Below are positions 26,113 through 34,402 of a stretch of DNA of 64,000 nt, piece after piece. Below the pieces are notes generated by a model. That model was not told the DNA's origin. It was given only the letters and a program-made list of their open reading frames with translations, and searched no databases. Numbering within the stretch: the first letter of the stretch is position 1; each line of letters starts with the position of its first letter. A program made the position numbers and the translations under genes. This DNA comes from Acidobacteriota bacterium (lineage in GTDB: Bacteria > Acidobacteriota > Terriglobia > Terriglobales > Acidobacteriaceae): the NCBI GenBank assembly GCA_003224905.1, contig QIAA01000054.1:19228-83227 (forward strand), written 5' to 3'.

Positions 26113-26559
26113 TTAATCTTTTCCGTAGAAATCAACAAATAAGTCCGGAGTCTCGTAGACACGCACACGGTGCAATTGGGCGGTCTTCATCTTCGGTGCG
26201 AGTCGCTGCCAGATGCTGATGGCGATGTTTTCCGTGGTGGGGATGCGGCTGGCAAATTCCGGGACTTCTTTGTTCAGGAAACGATGGTCCATGGCGTCCA
26301 GCACCTCGCGGTTCATGGTTTCCTTGAGCTGCTTTAGGTCAACCACGAAGCCGGAACGCGGATCGACCTCGCCCTTCACTGTGACTTCGAGCACGTAATT
26401 GTGCCCGTGTCCGTTGGGGTTGTTGCACTTGCCGAACAGGCGCCGGTTCTCCTCCGGAGAAAGCTCCGGATTGTGGTAGTAGTGCGAGGCGGAGAATTCA
26501 GCTTTGCGGGTGAGATAGAGCAAGCGGACGTTCTCTCCTGGAGTGAATGCTCTTTCCAT
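26113..26559 (-). CDS. queD: 6-pyruvoyl-tetrahydropterin synthase/QueD family
   Basis: 148 residues from ATG 26559. The zinc-binding histidines lie in FSASHYYHN and NGHGHNYVL, with a Cys in FGKCNNPNG and an active-site DHRFLN. This combination matches QueD (6-carboxy-tetrahydropterin synthase of queuosine and deazapurine synthesis) as well as pterin synthases. Other queuosine genes are not nearby, so the exact role is open. The start lies five bases after the stop of the truncated PIN gene, which probably means readthrough transcription from the glycosyltransferase upstream. Confidence 0.82.
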   Translation of the reverse strand: MERAFTPGENVRLLYLTRKAEFSASHYYHNPELSPEENRRLFGKCNNPNGHGHNYVLEVTVKGEVDPRSGFVVDLKQLKETMNREVLDAMDHRFLNKEVPEFASRIPTTENIAISIWQRLAPKMKTAQLHRVRVYETPDLFVDFYGKD

Positions 26560-26563
26560 TCGG

Positions 26564-26896
26564 TTAGCTCGCCACTGTCCAGTTGTCAAGCATGAGGTTT
26601 GGAATGCGTCCGAACTCGTGGATGTTGTTTGTAACCAGCGTCAAGCCAACACTACAAGCGTGGGCGGCGATGAACAGATCATTCGCGCCAATCATTGTTC
26701 CACGCGTCTCCAGGTCGGCGCGGATCTTTGCGTAGTGTGCCGCCGCTTCGCCGGGGACATCTAAGACCTCCACATATGCGAGAAACCCCTTGAGCACCGT
26801 TTCATCCTGCTGCCGGCGCGGCGACATTTCAACCCCAAACAATAGGGCGCCGACGAGTTTGTTCTTTGACCCAAAGTCGCTAAGTAGAGCTATCAC
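26564..26896 (-). pseudogene. N-terminally truncated VapC-like PIN toxin
   Basis: A 110-codon frame beginning with a GTG that overlaps the stop of the upstream GT2 gene. Its body matches type II VapC toxins: LLFGVEMSPRR, then ETRGTMIGANDLFIAAHA and LTLVTNNIHEFGRIP. The first about 30 residues of the family, including the first catalytic Asp in a DTN or DTS motif, are missing, replaced by an unrelated ALLSDFGSKNK stretch. No antitoxin gene remains. It may be transcribed but should lack nuclease activity. Confidence 0.72.
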
Positions 26897-27975
26897 GCGG
26901 ACAGGTCCTTCAGTTCTTTCATCCGGAGCGGCACTTGATAGGGCGCATCTGCTTTCTTCGCCGGATCGTACGCTCGGCCCTTCCATACTACGTTGCCGTT
27001 CCAATAAGCAATTCGGGAGCGCAGCAAAAGATACGCAAATAATGGAAGGCCCAGGAGTGCAAGAGCATTGGCCCGCCAACCGAATTGTGCGCTGCGGATG
27101 CGCTTCAGAAAAATGAGCCAGAGAACCAGAGCCAATATTCCTGCAGTGACTGCCAGGACGGGTCGACTGATTGCGGAAAGCGCAACCGCAGCGCCGCTCA
27201 TAATCAAGATGAATTCCGCAAACCTCGTCAGCGCAAGGCGGACTGGCGAGACAAACAATAGCGCCAGGTTTTTTGTCCAGCCTTCGCGCAGTTGCTTGAA
27301 GCCGCGATACATGTGCGTGCGCACGGCATCGGCGCCGTAACGGAAGCGCAGACAACGACAGGATGCTTTGACCGCGCGAGCCAGTGCGACGTCCTCGAGC
27401 AAGTTGTTGCTGATCGCGGCATGCCCGCCGACCGCATCGTAAGCTTCGCGCGAGATGAGTAGATACTGGCCATTGGCTGCGGCTACCGGAGACTTCGGAT
27501 TGCATACGTCACGAGGGCGGTAGGTGCTCGCCAGTTCGGCGAAGATCACCGGCATTACCGCCTTCTCCCAGAAGCCGTGAACCTCCTGCTCGGGAGAATA
27601 CGAGAGCAGTGCCGTCTGATGCTGCTCGGCTTCTGCAACTGCGCGCGCCAGCGATCCCGGGTTGTGTACGGTATCAGCGTCGGTGAACAGCAACCACTTC
27701 CCTTTTGCCGCGCGGGCGCCGGCGGTCATGGCGTTGTTTTTGCCCGTCCAGTTGGGAGGAAGGGTGCCGGCGTCTACTACCCGCACGTTGGAAAATGATT
27801 CTGCAATATGTCGCGTCTGATCAGTGGAGTTATCGTTGACGACGATGAGTTCAAAACTCACACCGTCCTGCGCCATCAGCGAACGCAGGCAACTCCCGAG
27901 TGCGGCTTCCTCATTCCGAGCCGGGACGATCACCGAAACTAAGGGCTGCCCCGATGCTTGATCTGACGCGGCCAT
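26893..27975 (-). CDS. GT2 glycosyltransferase with C-terminal membrane helices
   Basis: 360 residues. The N-terminal GT-A domain shows VIVPARNEEAAL, VVNDNSTD and the metal-binding FTDADT, then a Q(A)GQY-type acceptor region and LLEDVALA. Three or so hydrophobic segments follow (about 225-325). This layout resembles HpnB-like and carotenoid CrtQ-like glycosyltransferases, so a lipid acceptor is plausible. It is divergent from the thioredoxin-like lipoprotein gene across only 24 bases. Confidence 0.8.
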   Translation of the reverse strand: MAASDQASGQPLVSVIVPARNEEAALGSCLRSLMAQDGVSFELIVVNDNSTDQTRHIAESFSNVRVVDAGTLPPNWTGKNNAMTAGARAAKGKWLLFTDADTVHNPGSLARAVAEAEQHQTALLSYSPEQEVHGFWEKAVMPVIFAELASTYRPRDVCNPKSPVAAANGQYLLISREAYDAVGGHAAISNNLLEDVALARAVKASCRCLRFRYGADAVRTHMYRGFKQLREGWTKNLALLFVSPVRLALTRFAEFILIMSGAAVALSAISRPVLAVTAGILALVLWLIFLKRIRSAQFGWRANALALLGLPLFAYLLLRSRIAYWNGNVVWKGRAYDPAKKADAPYQVPLRMKELKDLSA

Positions 27976-27999
27976 TGCCTGATTAGGTATTATAACTTT

Positions 28000-28485
28000 G
28001 TGCGTCGTTGCTTCATTTTTCTCGGACTTCTCGTTCCGTTATTCGGATGTTATAGCGGCACTCGCCCTCCGCACATAGGCAACGCGGCTCCCGATTTCAC
28101 GATTCAGGATTCCGAGAACAAGGTGACATTAAGCGAGTTGCGGGGCAAGATTGTCGTCTTGAATTTTTGGGCGTCCTATTGTCCGCCCTGCGTGGAGGAG
28201 ACGCCATCGCTGGTGTCGCTGCAGCGGCGGCTTAAGGACAAGGGTGTAACGGTTGTAGGGATTAGCTGGGACGAGGACAGCGAGGCCTATCACCAGTTCC
28301 TGAAAGAACACAACATTGATTTTCTGACCGTCCGGGATGCGGAGCAGAAGAGCAGCAGGCTCTATGGAACGCTTAAGATCCCGGAAACCTACATCATTGA
28401 TCGCAAGGGTATCGTTCGGCGTAAATTCGTCAGCGCGGTCGATTGGAGCCAGCCGGAGATCCTGGATTTCTTGAACAAGCTCTGA
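28000..28485 (+). CDS. TlpA-like thioredoxin-fold lipoprotein
   Basis: 161 residues with a lipoprotein signal ending in LFGC (lipid on Cys17), then the AhpC/TSA-like fold of TlpA/ResA: NAAPDFTIQD, active site Cys61-Pro-Pro-Cys64 in NFWASYCPPC, and the cis-proline region KIPETYIID. It should be membrane-anchored outside the cytoplasm and reduce disulfides, for example in cytochrome c maturation. The start is GTG 28000, with no ribosome site. TATTAT at 27988-27993 would start transcription almost at the GTG, so a leaderless message is possible. Confidence 0.85.
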   Translation: MRRCFIFLGLLVPLFGCYSGTRPPHIGNAAPDFTIQDSENKVTLSELRGKIVVLNFWASYCPPCVEETPSLVSLQRRLKDKGVTVVGISWDEDSEAYHQFLKEHNIDFLTVRDAEQKSSRLYGTLKIPETYIIDRKGIVRRKFVSAVDWSQPEILDFLNKL

Positions 28486-28576
28486 GCGCCTGGTGCGGCC
28501 ACCATAGGTGCTGGAACCTAGAAGACGGGGTTACCGGCGACGGTGCACCGCGATCCGACGGCAGTCGACACCCACA

Positions 28577-28661
28577 AGCCGCGAAGCGGCGGCAAATTGC
28601 AGCCCAGGGCGCAAGCCCTGGGTAAGCGAACATTGGCGTAAGCCCTGCAAGGGCGGAAGAA
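28577..28661 (+). repeat. Three-hairpin REP element, copy A
   Basis: Three stem modules in a row: AGCCGC-gaa-GCGGCG, CCCAGGGC-gcaa-GCCCTGGG and AGCCCTGCAAGGGCG, ending in GAAGAA. Copies B (29102-29187, inverted) and C (46021-46105) have the same three modules in the same order. A lies directly at the 3' end of the transposase remnant. Confidence 0.75.
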
Positions 28662-28663
28662 AC

Positions 28664-29101
28664 TCAATCCCAGATATAGCGTTCATCGTAGGCGATGTCA
28701 TTCCGTTTCAGAAACGCCAGAAATTCTTCCTGAAAAGAGTGCCGCTTGTGGTGTTCGTCTTGCATTGCGATGTATCTGGCGACCGTTGCAGCGCTTGATG
28801 CGCTCACGCTGAAGGCGCCTGCCACGCGAATTCTTTGTGCCCCTTCTCACGAAGCCATTTTTGATGAATTTGCTTTGACTACACGTGCGATCGCGGCCAC
28901 GGAGTGAGTGGGACGAGTGCGTATGAGCATATGGACATGATTGGAGGTGCCATTAATGATAAGAGCCGTCGCCCCCAGTTCGCGGACAATACCGCCGAGA
29001 TAGGCGAAGAGGTTTGAGCGGATTTCGGGTCTGATCAGGGGTTTCCGTTGTTTGGTACTGAAGATCAGGTGAACAAGAAGGTTGCCGCAGGTCTGTGCCA
29101 T
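28664..29101 (-). pseudogene. Frameshifted IS200/RAYT-type Y1 transposase
   Basis: The N-terminal frame of 84 codons carries the HUH motif NHVHML and the family opening LVHLIFSTKQRKPLI. It stops after VVKANSSKMAS because of an apparent extra base in an A-run (28851-28855 region); the next frame continues KWLREKGHKEFAWQ. About ten bases then seem missing at the FAWQEGYGAFS position, and a third frame completes AFSVSASSAATVARYI, DEHHKRHSFQEEFLAF and a normal C-terminus. Two frameshifts make it inactive. The flanking inverted REP copies A and B suggest it once mobilised them. Confidence 0.85.
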
Positions 29102-29187
29102 GTTTCTTTCGCCCTTTCCGGGCTAGTTCATTTCAGGTGGACCCAGGGCTCGCGCCCTGGGCTGTATTCTGGCGCCGCTTCGCGGCT
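29102..29187 (-). repeat. Three-hairpin REP element, copy B
   Basis: The reverse complement reads through the same three modules as copy A and ends GCGAAAGAAAC directly before the transposase ATG. A and B thus form an inverted pair bracketing the transposase remnant. Confidence 0.75.
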
Positions 29188-29321
29188 GTATTACATTTGC
29201 AGTCTTATTCTGCTGCCTTAGGATGGCGGGATATGTGACGGATATCACCACGCGGATGTGACAGCGAAACAAGTAGCTGAACGAAGCCGCAGAACTTTCA
29301 TCGTCAACAGACACCGCCCTC

Positions 29322-30374
29322 ATGAAAACCTGGGACGTGATCATCGTTGGAGGAGGCATTATTGGCCTCTCACTCTCGATCGCATTGCGCAAGCGTGGAG
29401 CGCGAGTCCTGGTGGTTGAGCGCGGTGAACCTGGGCGCGAGGCTTCTTACGCCGCAGCAGGAATGCTGGCCGACTGCACTGCGGAAACTCCTGAGGCCTT
29501 GCAGCCGCTGGCAATCGCCAGCGCGCGCATGTATCCCGAGTTTGTACATGAGCTGCAGGACGAATCGGGAATTGATGTCGATTTGCGGGAAGACGGCACT
29601 ATTCTTTTTCCTCGTCCTGAGCATGTGCACGAGGGGCCCAAAAGCCTTCTGCCCGCACCGTTGAGTGAACTCGAGCCCGGCTTAGCGACTTCAAACAGAA
29701 TGGCGGTTTATCTTAGAGAACGTAGTGTTGATCCGCGCGCGCTTGTGTCTGCCGCTCTGAAAGCTGCCAAACATCGTGAGGTGGATATCGCATCGGGAAC
29801 AGAGGTTTTGTCCCTGCTTATCTCGCATGGTCGCGTGGGCGGAGTGAGTACCGACAAAACCAGCTACGCGGCGCCGGTGGTCGTGAACTGCGCCGGTGCG
29901 TGGGCAGGGCAACTCGAGCTAGTGAAGATTCCCACGCGGCCGGTGAAAGGGCAGATGCTTTCGGTGGTGGGACTGGCACACGGGCCGCGTCATGTGATCC
30001 GCGCGCCCGAGGCTTATTTGGTTCCGCGAAGCGATGGGAGGATCCTGATCGGAGCGACCGTCGAGGAGGCTGGGTTCGATAAGCGCACGGACGCGGCTAC
30101 TATTCATGGCCTGCATCAGGCGGGCATACAACTTTTTCCGGCTTTGCGCGAAGGGCGGATGCTTGAGGCCTGGGCAGGATTGCGACCAGCATCACCCGAT
30201 AATCTACCCATTCTCGGCGCTACGCACATTGACGGCTACTTCGTCGCCACCGGTCATTTTCGTGACGGCATTCTGCTAACGCCGATTACGGCGCACGTCA
30301 TGTCGCAGCTGATCACGCGACAGCATCTCGAATATGACATTTCCGCCTTCTCGCCCGCCAGATTTGCACTCTGA
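29322..30374 (+). CDS. thiO: FAD-dependent glycine oxidase ThiO-like
   Basis: 350 residues of the DAO-type flavoprotein family. The FAD dinucleotide motif GGGIIGLS is at 10-17; SYAAAGMLA, a RPVKGQM strand and the C-terminal ATGHFRDGILLTP are typical of ThiO. ThiO oxidises glycine to the imine used for the thiazole ring of thiamine. I see no thiazole synthase gene adjacent and no TPP riboswitch in the upstream 130 bases, so a related amine oxidase function cannot be excluded. Confidence 0.85.
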   Translation: MKTWDVIIVGGGIIGLSLSIALRKRGARVLVVERGEPGREASYAAAGMLADCTAETPEALQPLAIASARMYPEFVHELQDESGIDVDLREDGTILFPRPEHVHEGPKSLLPAPLSELEPGLATSNRMAVYLRERSVDPRALVSAALKAAKHREVDIASGTEVLSLLISHGRVGGVSTDKTSYAAPVVVNCAGAWAGQLELVKIPTRPVKGQMLSVVGLAHGPRHVIRAPEAYLVPRSDGRILIGATVEEAGFDKRTDAATIHGLHQAGIQLFPALREGRMLEAWAGLRPASPDNLPILGATHIDGYFVATGHFRDGILLTPITAHVMSQLITRQHLEYDISAFSPARFAL

Positions 30375-30514
30375 AACTAAGGACATGCCGTAACACGAAG
30401 TCTTTTGCCAAAACTTGCTTCGTGCCGCCGGTAATCAATCAACCGCGTCACGTGTCCCATAGGCATTTCGTATACTGAATTGTTTTCCGGTTAATCCGGC
30501 AAGAGGTATTTCAT

Positions 30515-31888
30515 ATGGCTTCTGCTGCCGTGAGTTATGCGCGTGACAATCAGCAGCGTTTTCTAAGCGAACTGAAAGATCTGCTTCGCATTCCCAGCAT
30601 CAGCACCCTGGAAGAGCACAAGTCGGACGTGCGCAAGGCGGCTGAGTTTGTCGCCAACGAATTGCGGCGCATCGGAATGGAGAATGTCGAAATTGTTCCA
30701 ACCAGGGGGCACCCGCTCGTTTACGCCGATTGGCTGCACGCCCCCGGCAAACCGACGGTCCTGATGTACGCGCATTATGACGTTCAGCCGCCCGATCCTC
30801 TGGACGAATGGGTTTCTCCTCCGTTTGAGCCGCAAGAGCGCAACAGTAATCTTTACGCGCGGGGCGCGGTGGATGACAAGGGTCAGCTCTGGATGGAAAT
30901 TAAGGCGCTTGAGGCCCTGATGCGGGCTGGCAACGGCAAGCTGCCCATCAACGTGAAAGTGCTGATCGAGGGCGAGGAGGAAGTGGGCGGCGAGTCGATT
31001 GCCGAATATGTCCGTAGAGAAAAAGCCAAGCTGAAGGCCGACTTCGCGCTCATATGCGACACGGAACTCTTCGCACCCGATCTTCCTACGCTGTGCGTCG
31101 GGCTGCGCGGGCTGGTCTACACGGAGATTGAAGCCGTGGGCGCTAAGACCGATTTGCACTCCGGCATGTACGGGGGCGCGGCGCCGAATCCGTTCTTCGC
31201 TTTGATCGAGATCATCAGCAAACTGAAAGATGCCAAGGGGCGGATTCTGATTCCGGGTTTCTACACCAGGGTGAAAGCGCCTGGCGCTCAGGAACTCAAA
31301 GCCTGGAAGAAGCTGCCCTTTGACGAAGAGCATTACCGCAAGAGCGAAGTGGGCTCAACCATGCTGACCGGCGAGCCTGGATTTTCCGTCCTGTATCGCA
31401 CCTGGGCGCGTCCTACGCTGGAGGTTCACGGGATGCCGGGAGGATTCACCGCGCCGGGAGCGAAGACGGTGATTCCTGCCAAGGCCTCGGCCAAGGTTTC
31501 CATGCGGCTTGTGCCCAATCAGGATCCCGACGATATTCTCAAACGCTACAAAGCTTACGTGAAGAAGCTCACTCCAAAAGGCATTCAGACGAATATCAAA
31601 GTTTGGAGCAAGGGTCCCGCATGCGTCGTGGGAACGAACAATAAATACATCAAGGCTGCGACGGAAGCCATGCACGACATCTTTAGGAAAGACACCGTGT
31701 TCATCCGCTCCGGGGGATCGATTCCCATCGTCACCGATTTTCAGGATGTGCTGAAAATTCCCAGCGTGATGATGGGTTTTGGATTACCTGATGACAACCT
31801 GCACGCGCCCAATGAAAAATTCCATATCCCGAATTTCTATCGGGGGATTGAATCGATCTGTTTGTTTTTCGAGAAGCTGGGTGGGTGA
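30515..31888 (+). CDS. M20-family metallopeptidase (dipeptidase)
   Basis: 457 residues. Zinc ligands: His in MYAHYDVQPPD, bridging Asp in GAVDDKGQ, Glu pair in IEGEEEVGGES, and the lid domain (about 210-380) typical of M20 peptidases with the late His in GLPDDNLHAPNE. The family includes carnosinase-like dipeptidases and deacylases. No signal peptide, so probably cytoplasmic. AAGAGG lies upstream of ATG 30515. The gene ends about 50 bases from the decayed PIN stub on the opposite strand. Confidence 0.9.
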   Translation: MASAAVSYARDNQQRFLSELKDLLRIPSISTLEEHKSDVRKAAEFVANELRRIGMENVEIVPTRGHPLVYADWLHAPGKPTVLMYAHYDVQPPDPLDEWVSPPFEPQERNSNLYARGAVDDKGQLWMEIKALEALMRAGNGKLPINVKVLIEGEEEVGGESIAEYVRREKAKLKADFALICDTELFAPDLPTLCVGLRGLVYTEIEAVGAKTDLHSGMYGGAAPNPFFALIEIISKLKDAKGRILIPGFYTRVKAPGAQELKAWKKLPFDEEHYRKSEVGSTMLTGEPGFSVLYRTWARPTLEVHGMPGGFTAPGAKTVIPAKASAKVSMRLVPNQDPDDILKRYKAYVKKLTPKGIQTNIKVWSKGPACVVGTNNKYIKAATEAMHDIFRKDTVFIRSGGSIPIVTDFQDVLKIPSVMMGFGLPDDNLHAPNEKFHIPNFYRGIESICLFFEKLGG

Positions 31889-31936
31889 GCCGCCGCGCGT
31901 GTACGTGATGTCTGACGGAGCCAGTCGATTGTGGCT

Positions 31937-31957
31937 TTACGTATCCGGGACAATCAC
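31937..31957 (-). pseudogene. Stub of a PIN toxin gene
   Basis: A GTG overlaps the stop of the FitA-like antitoxin (GTGA) exactly where a vapC start is expected, and the frame begins Met-Ile-Val-Pro-Asp-Thr, the usual opening of VapC proteins with its first catalytic Asp. It then hits TAA after six codons, and no other frame continues a PIN domain. The toxin has been deleted. Confidence 0.6.
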
Positions 31958-32184
31958 CGTGCCTCGCGTTCTTCGTGCACCAAGCGAGCGCTGTGACTTT
32001 CAACCTTAACGGGCTTGCGCTTGTGCAAGCGCTCCCGCAACTCTGCCAAGGTGGGCCGCTCCGCGATCTCTTTGATTTCCGCCAGCAGGTAGTCCGACAG
32101 TGACTTTCCCGCCATGGCTGCGCGGGCCTTAAGGCTACGATGCAGGGCGTCAGGCACGTTGCGAACCTGAATCATCTTTGACAT
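31954..32184 (-). CDS. FitA/VapB-like ribbon-helix-helix antitoxin, orphan
   Basis: 76 residues. The N-terminal MIQVRNVPDALHRSLKARA is a ribbon-helix-helix DNA-binding unit of the FitA/Arc type; the C-terminal TLAELRERLHKRKPVKVE resembles the toxin-binding tail. The reading frame is intact although its toxin survives only as a six-codon stub. An antitoxin kept without a toxin may still neutralise a toxin elsewhere or act as a simple repressor. Confidence 0.8.
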   Translation of the reverse strand: MSKMIQVRNVPDALHRSLKARAAMAGKSLSDYLLAEIKEIAERPTLAELRERLHKRKPVKVESHSARLVHEEREAR

Positions 32185-32298
32185 GCGACTAACATACTTT
32201 CATCTACCACATATCTCAAGTCGGGCACTTCACAACCAGCTCTGTCATGCTGAGATGAGAAGAACCGTGCAATATCAGGTTCGACCAGCACATCGTCT

Positions 32299-33000
32299 CT
32301 AGATCGGCTTGGACAATAGAAAATACCCAATCCCCACCCGCATGTGATGGAGCAGCGAATCCGAAAAGCTGGCAGCCATCATCAATCCGAGCGCCGCATG
32401 AATTGCACCCAACAGAAAGACAGGTCGATAACGGCGGAACATCTCGCAAAAAAAGAGTCCGGCAAATACAGTGACGAAGGTGAGGATTAGGTTGGGGAGG
32501 TGCGCCAGGGCAAAGAGGGCGGTAGTCGCGAATACTGCCTTCCTGCTGCCAAGCAGCGTCTCCAATCGCACGTAGAAGAATGATTGCAAAATGAACTGCT
32601 GCACGAAGGCCCAAACTGTGTACTGCAACGCCGTGCGTAACGGCAGCACGTGAGTTGGTGACGCGTTCGCTCCGGTCAAGGTAGCAATCAGGGGCAGCAG
32701 CATTGCTGCAAGCAATCCCAAACCGACTATCCACTTAATTGCGACAAACCTCGGGACGCCCAACCCCATCTCGCCACGCGAATAGCGACCATCAAAGGCG
32801 AAGAACAGAACAGTCACAGCGGTCAGCAGCATCCAGAAGACGTCCACTGGCCCGGGCGGCGTCCACAGGGCAGCTTGCAGGAAGACGTAACCGAGGGTGA
32901 GTTGCAACCACAGCTTCCATCGCTCTGTGAATATGAGCTGAGTTCGATCGACAGCATCCGGGCAAAGATCCTGCGCAAAAGTTTTCGAGACGGAAGCCAC
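32299..33000 (-). CDS. CPBP-like membrane protein with altered catalytic motif
   Basis: 233 residues from GTG 33000, with about seven hydrophobic segments. The fold-defining region of CPBP (Abi/Rce1-like) intramembrane proteases is present: a motif-1 helix, then FALAHLPN (motif 2 His) and GAIHAALG (motif 3 His). In motif 1, however, the usual EExxxR reads QQFILQ, so the two catalytic glutamates and the arginine are all Gln. The protein may be inactive as a protease or a distinct subfamily. The start is uncertain because the frame stays open upstream; GTG 33000 keeps it clear of the divergent ndh gene. Confidence 0.72.
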   Translation of the reverse strand: MASVSKTFAQDLCPDAVDRTQLIFTERWKLWLQLTLGYVFLQAALWTPPGPVDVFWMLLTAVTVLFFAFDGRYSRGEMGLGVPRFVAIKWIVGLGLLAAMLLPLIATLTGANASPTHVLPLRTALQYTVWAFVQQFILQSFFYVRLETLLGSRKAVFATTALFALAHLPNLILTFVTVFAGLFFCEMFRRYRPVFLLGAIHAALGLMMAASFSDSLLHHMRVGIGYFLLSKPI

Positions 33001-33027
33001 TGCCAGGAATCTTATAAATGGAGGCGC

Positions 33028-34338
33028 ATGGACAGCAAGAGCACCCCTCGCGTGGTGATCGTAGGCGCTGGTTTTGGAGGCCTTACGGCGGCGCGCACAC
33101 TGGCGCGTTATCCGGTGCAGATCACGATCATTGATCGCACGAACTACCATACATTTCAGCCGCTTCTGTACCAGGTGGCGACTGCGGGCTTATCTCCGGG
33201 TGAGATCGCAGCACCGATTCGGTGGATCCTTCGCGGGCACCACAATGTGCAGGTGCTGATGGAAGAAGTGCAGGATTTCGACCTCACGCGGCGGGTTGTA
33301 AAGGTCTCCAATGCGGAGATTCCTTATGACTATCTGATCATCGCTGCAGGCGCCAGCCACGCCTATTTCGGGCACGATGAGTGGGAGCCGCTGGCCCCCG
33401 GACTTAAGACGATCGAAGATGCCCTGGAAATCCGGCGACGGGTGTTGCTCGCTTTCGAATTGGCGGAGCGCCAGGCCGCGAGCGGTGAGAAACAACAGCG
33501 GCTGAATTTTGTCGTGATAGGCGGCGGCCCGACTGGTGTGGAGTTGGCAGGTACGCTGGCAGAGATCGCACGGCGAGTGTTGGCCGATGAGTTCCGCTCC
33601 ATTGACCCGAAGCGGACAACCATTATTTTGCTCGAAGGTGGGCCGCGTATTTTGCCGGCCTATTCGGAGGATCTGTCAGGAAGTGCGGAGAATCAGCTGA
33701 AGAGGCTGGGAGTGGAGGTTCACACCTCGGCCCTGGTAACGGGCATAGAGCCCGGGGCAGTGCACCTGGGGCAAACGCGACTGCCGGCGGCGGTTGTGTT
33801 GTGGGCTGCGGGAGTGGCCGCATCTCCCTTGGGCAAGAAACTGGGAGCACAGGTAGATCGGGCAGGACGGGTGCTGGTTAATCCTGATCTCAGCATTCCG
33901 GGACATCCCGAAGTTCTTGTCGTCGGTGATCTGGCGGCGTTGAAGGATGAGCACGGGCGATGGCTGCCAGGAGTGGCTCCCGTGGCGATCCAGCAGGGGA
34001 AAGCAACCGCGCACAATATTGGACGCGAGCTCCGCCTTGAAGCGAGGAAGGATTTTCATTACTTCGATAAGGGAAGTCTCGCCACGATTGGGCGCGCGGC
34101 AGGCGTGGCGCAGTTTGGAAAGATTCATATTTCCGGGTTTGTGGCCTGGTTGGCTTGGTTATTCATTCATATCTTCTTCCTGATCGGCTTTCGCAATCGC
34201 TTGATCGTGCTGATTCAGTGGGCCTGGTCGTACTTCACGTACGAGCGCGGGGCGAGGCTGATTACCGGAGACAAGCGGCTGCCGGGGTGGGAGGCAGTGA
34301 GTGACAGCGAATCTCAGAAGCAGCAGGTGGCGAGCTGA
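33028..34338 (+). CDS. ndh: Type II NADH:quinone oxidoreductase
   Basis: 436 residues. FAD motif GAGFGG (13-18), NADH motif VIGGGPTGVELAG near 162-174, and VVGDLAAL near 295, the usual order in NDH-2. A C-terminal hydrophobic segment (WLAWLFIHIFFLIGFRNRLIVLIQ split by a turn) anchors it to the membrane. It oxidises NADH and reduces quinone without pumping protons. ATG 33028 follows GGAGG directly. It is divergent from the CPBP-like gene. Confidence 0.9.
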   Translation: MDSKSTPRVVIVGAGFGGLTAARTLARYPVQITIIDRTNYHTFQPLLYQVATAGLSPGEIAAPIRWILRGHHNVQVLMEEVQDFDLTRRVVKVSNAEIPYDYLIIAAGASHAYFGHDEWEPLAPGLKTIEDALEIRRRVLLAFELAERQAASGEKQQRLNFVVIGGGPTGVELAGTLAEIARRVLADEFRSIDPKRTTIILLEGGPRILPAYSEDLSGSAENQLKRLGVEVHTSALVTGIEPGAVHLGQTRLPAAVVLWAAGVAASPLGKKLGAQVDRAGRVLVNPDLSIPGHPEVLVVGDLAALKDEHGRWLPGVAPVAIQQGKATAHNIGRELRLEARKDFHYFDKGSLATIGRAAGVAQFGKIHISGFVAWLAWLFIHIFFLIGFRNRLIVLIQWAWSYFTYERGARLITGDKRLPGWEAVSDSESQKQQVAS

Positions 34339-34389
34339 GTGGTTACCGAGATCAGCAGTAGGAGGTTAACGCCTATGCCTTACTTATGC

Positions 34390-34402
34390 TACAATGTAAG
34401 AC
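34390..34402 (+). promoter_or_regulatory. -10 box of the AbrB/VapC module
   Basis: TACAAT at 34390-34395 lies seven bases before ATG 34403, so transcription would begin essentially at the start codon and the antitoxin message would be leaderless. The box is flanked by CTTAC (34379-34384 region) and GTAAG (34396-34400), an inverted pair that could be the autoregulatory operator. A -35 is not clear. Confidence 0.45.

Noticed and set aside
28577..29187. A CRISPR-like array from the repeated hairpin modules
   Set aside because: The modules are palindromic, differ in sequence and are not regularly spaced direct repeats.
29188..29321. A TPP riboswitch before thiO
   Set aside because: No CTGAGA or matching second conserved box was found in the spacer.
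32875..33027. N-terminal extension of the NADH dehydrogenase
   Set aside because: It overlaps the divergent membrane protein gene, and the GGAGG site and family N-terminus both support ATG 33028.
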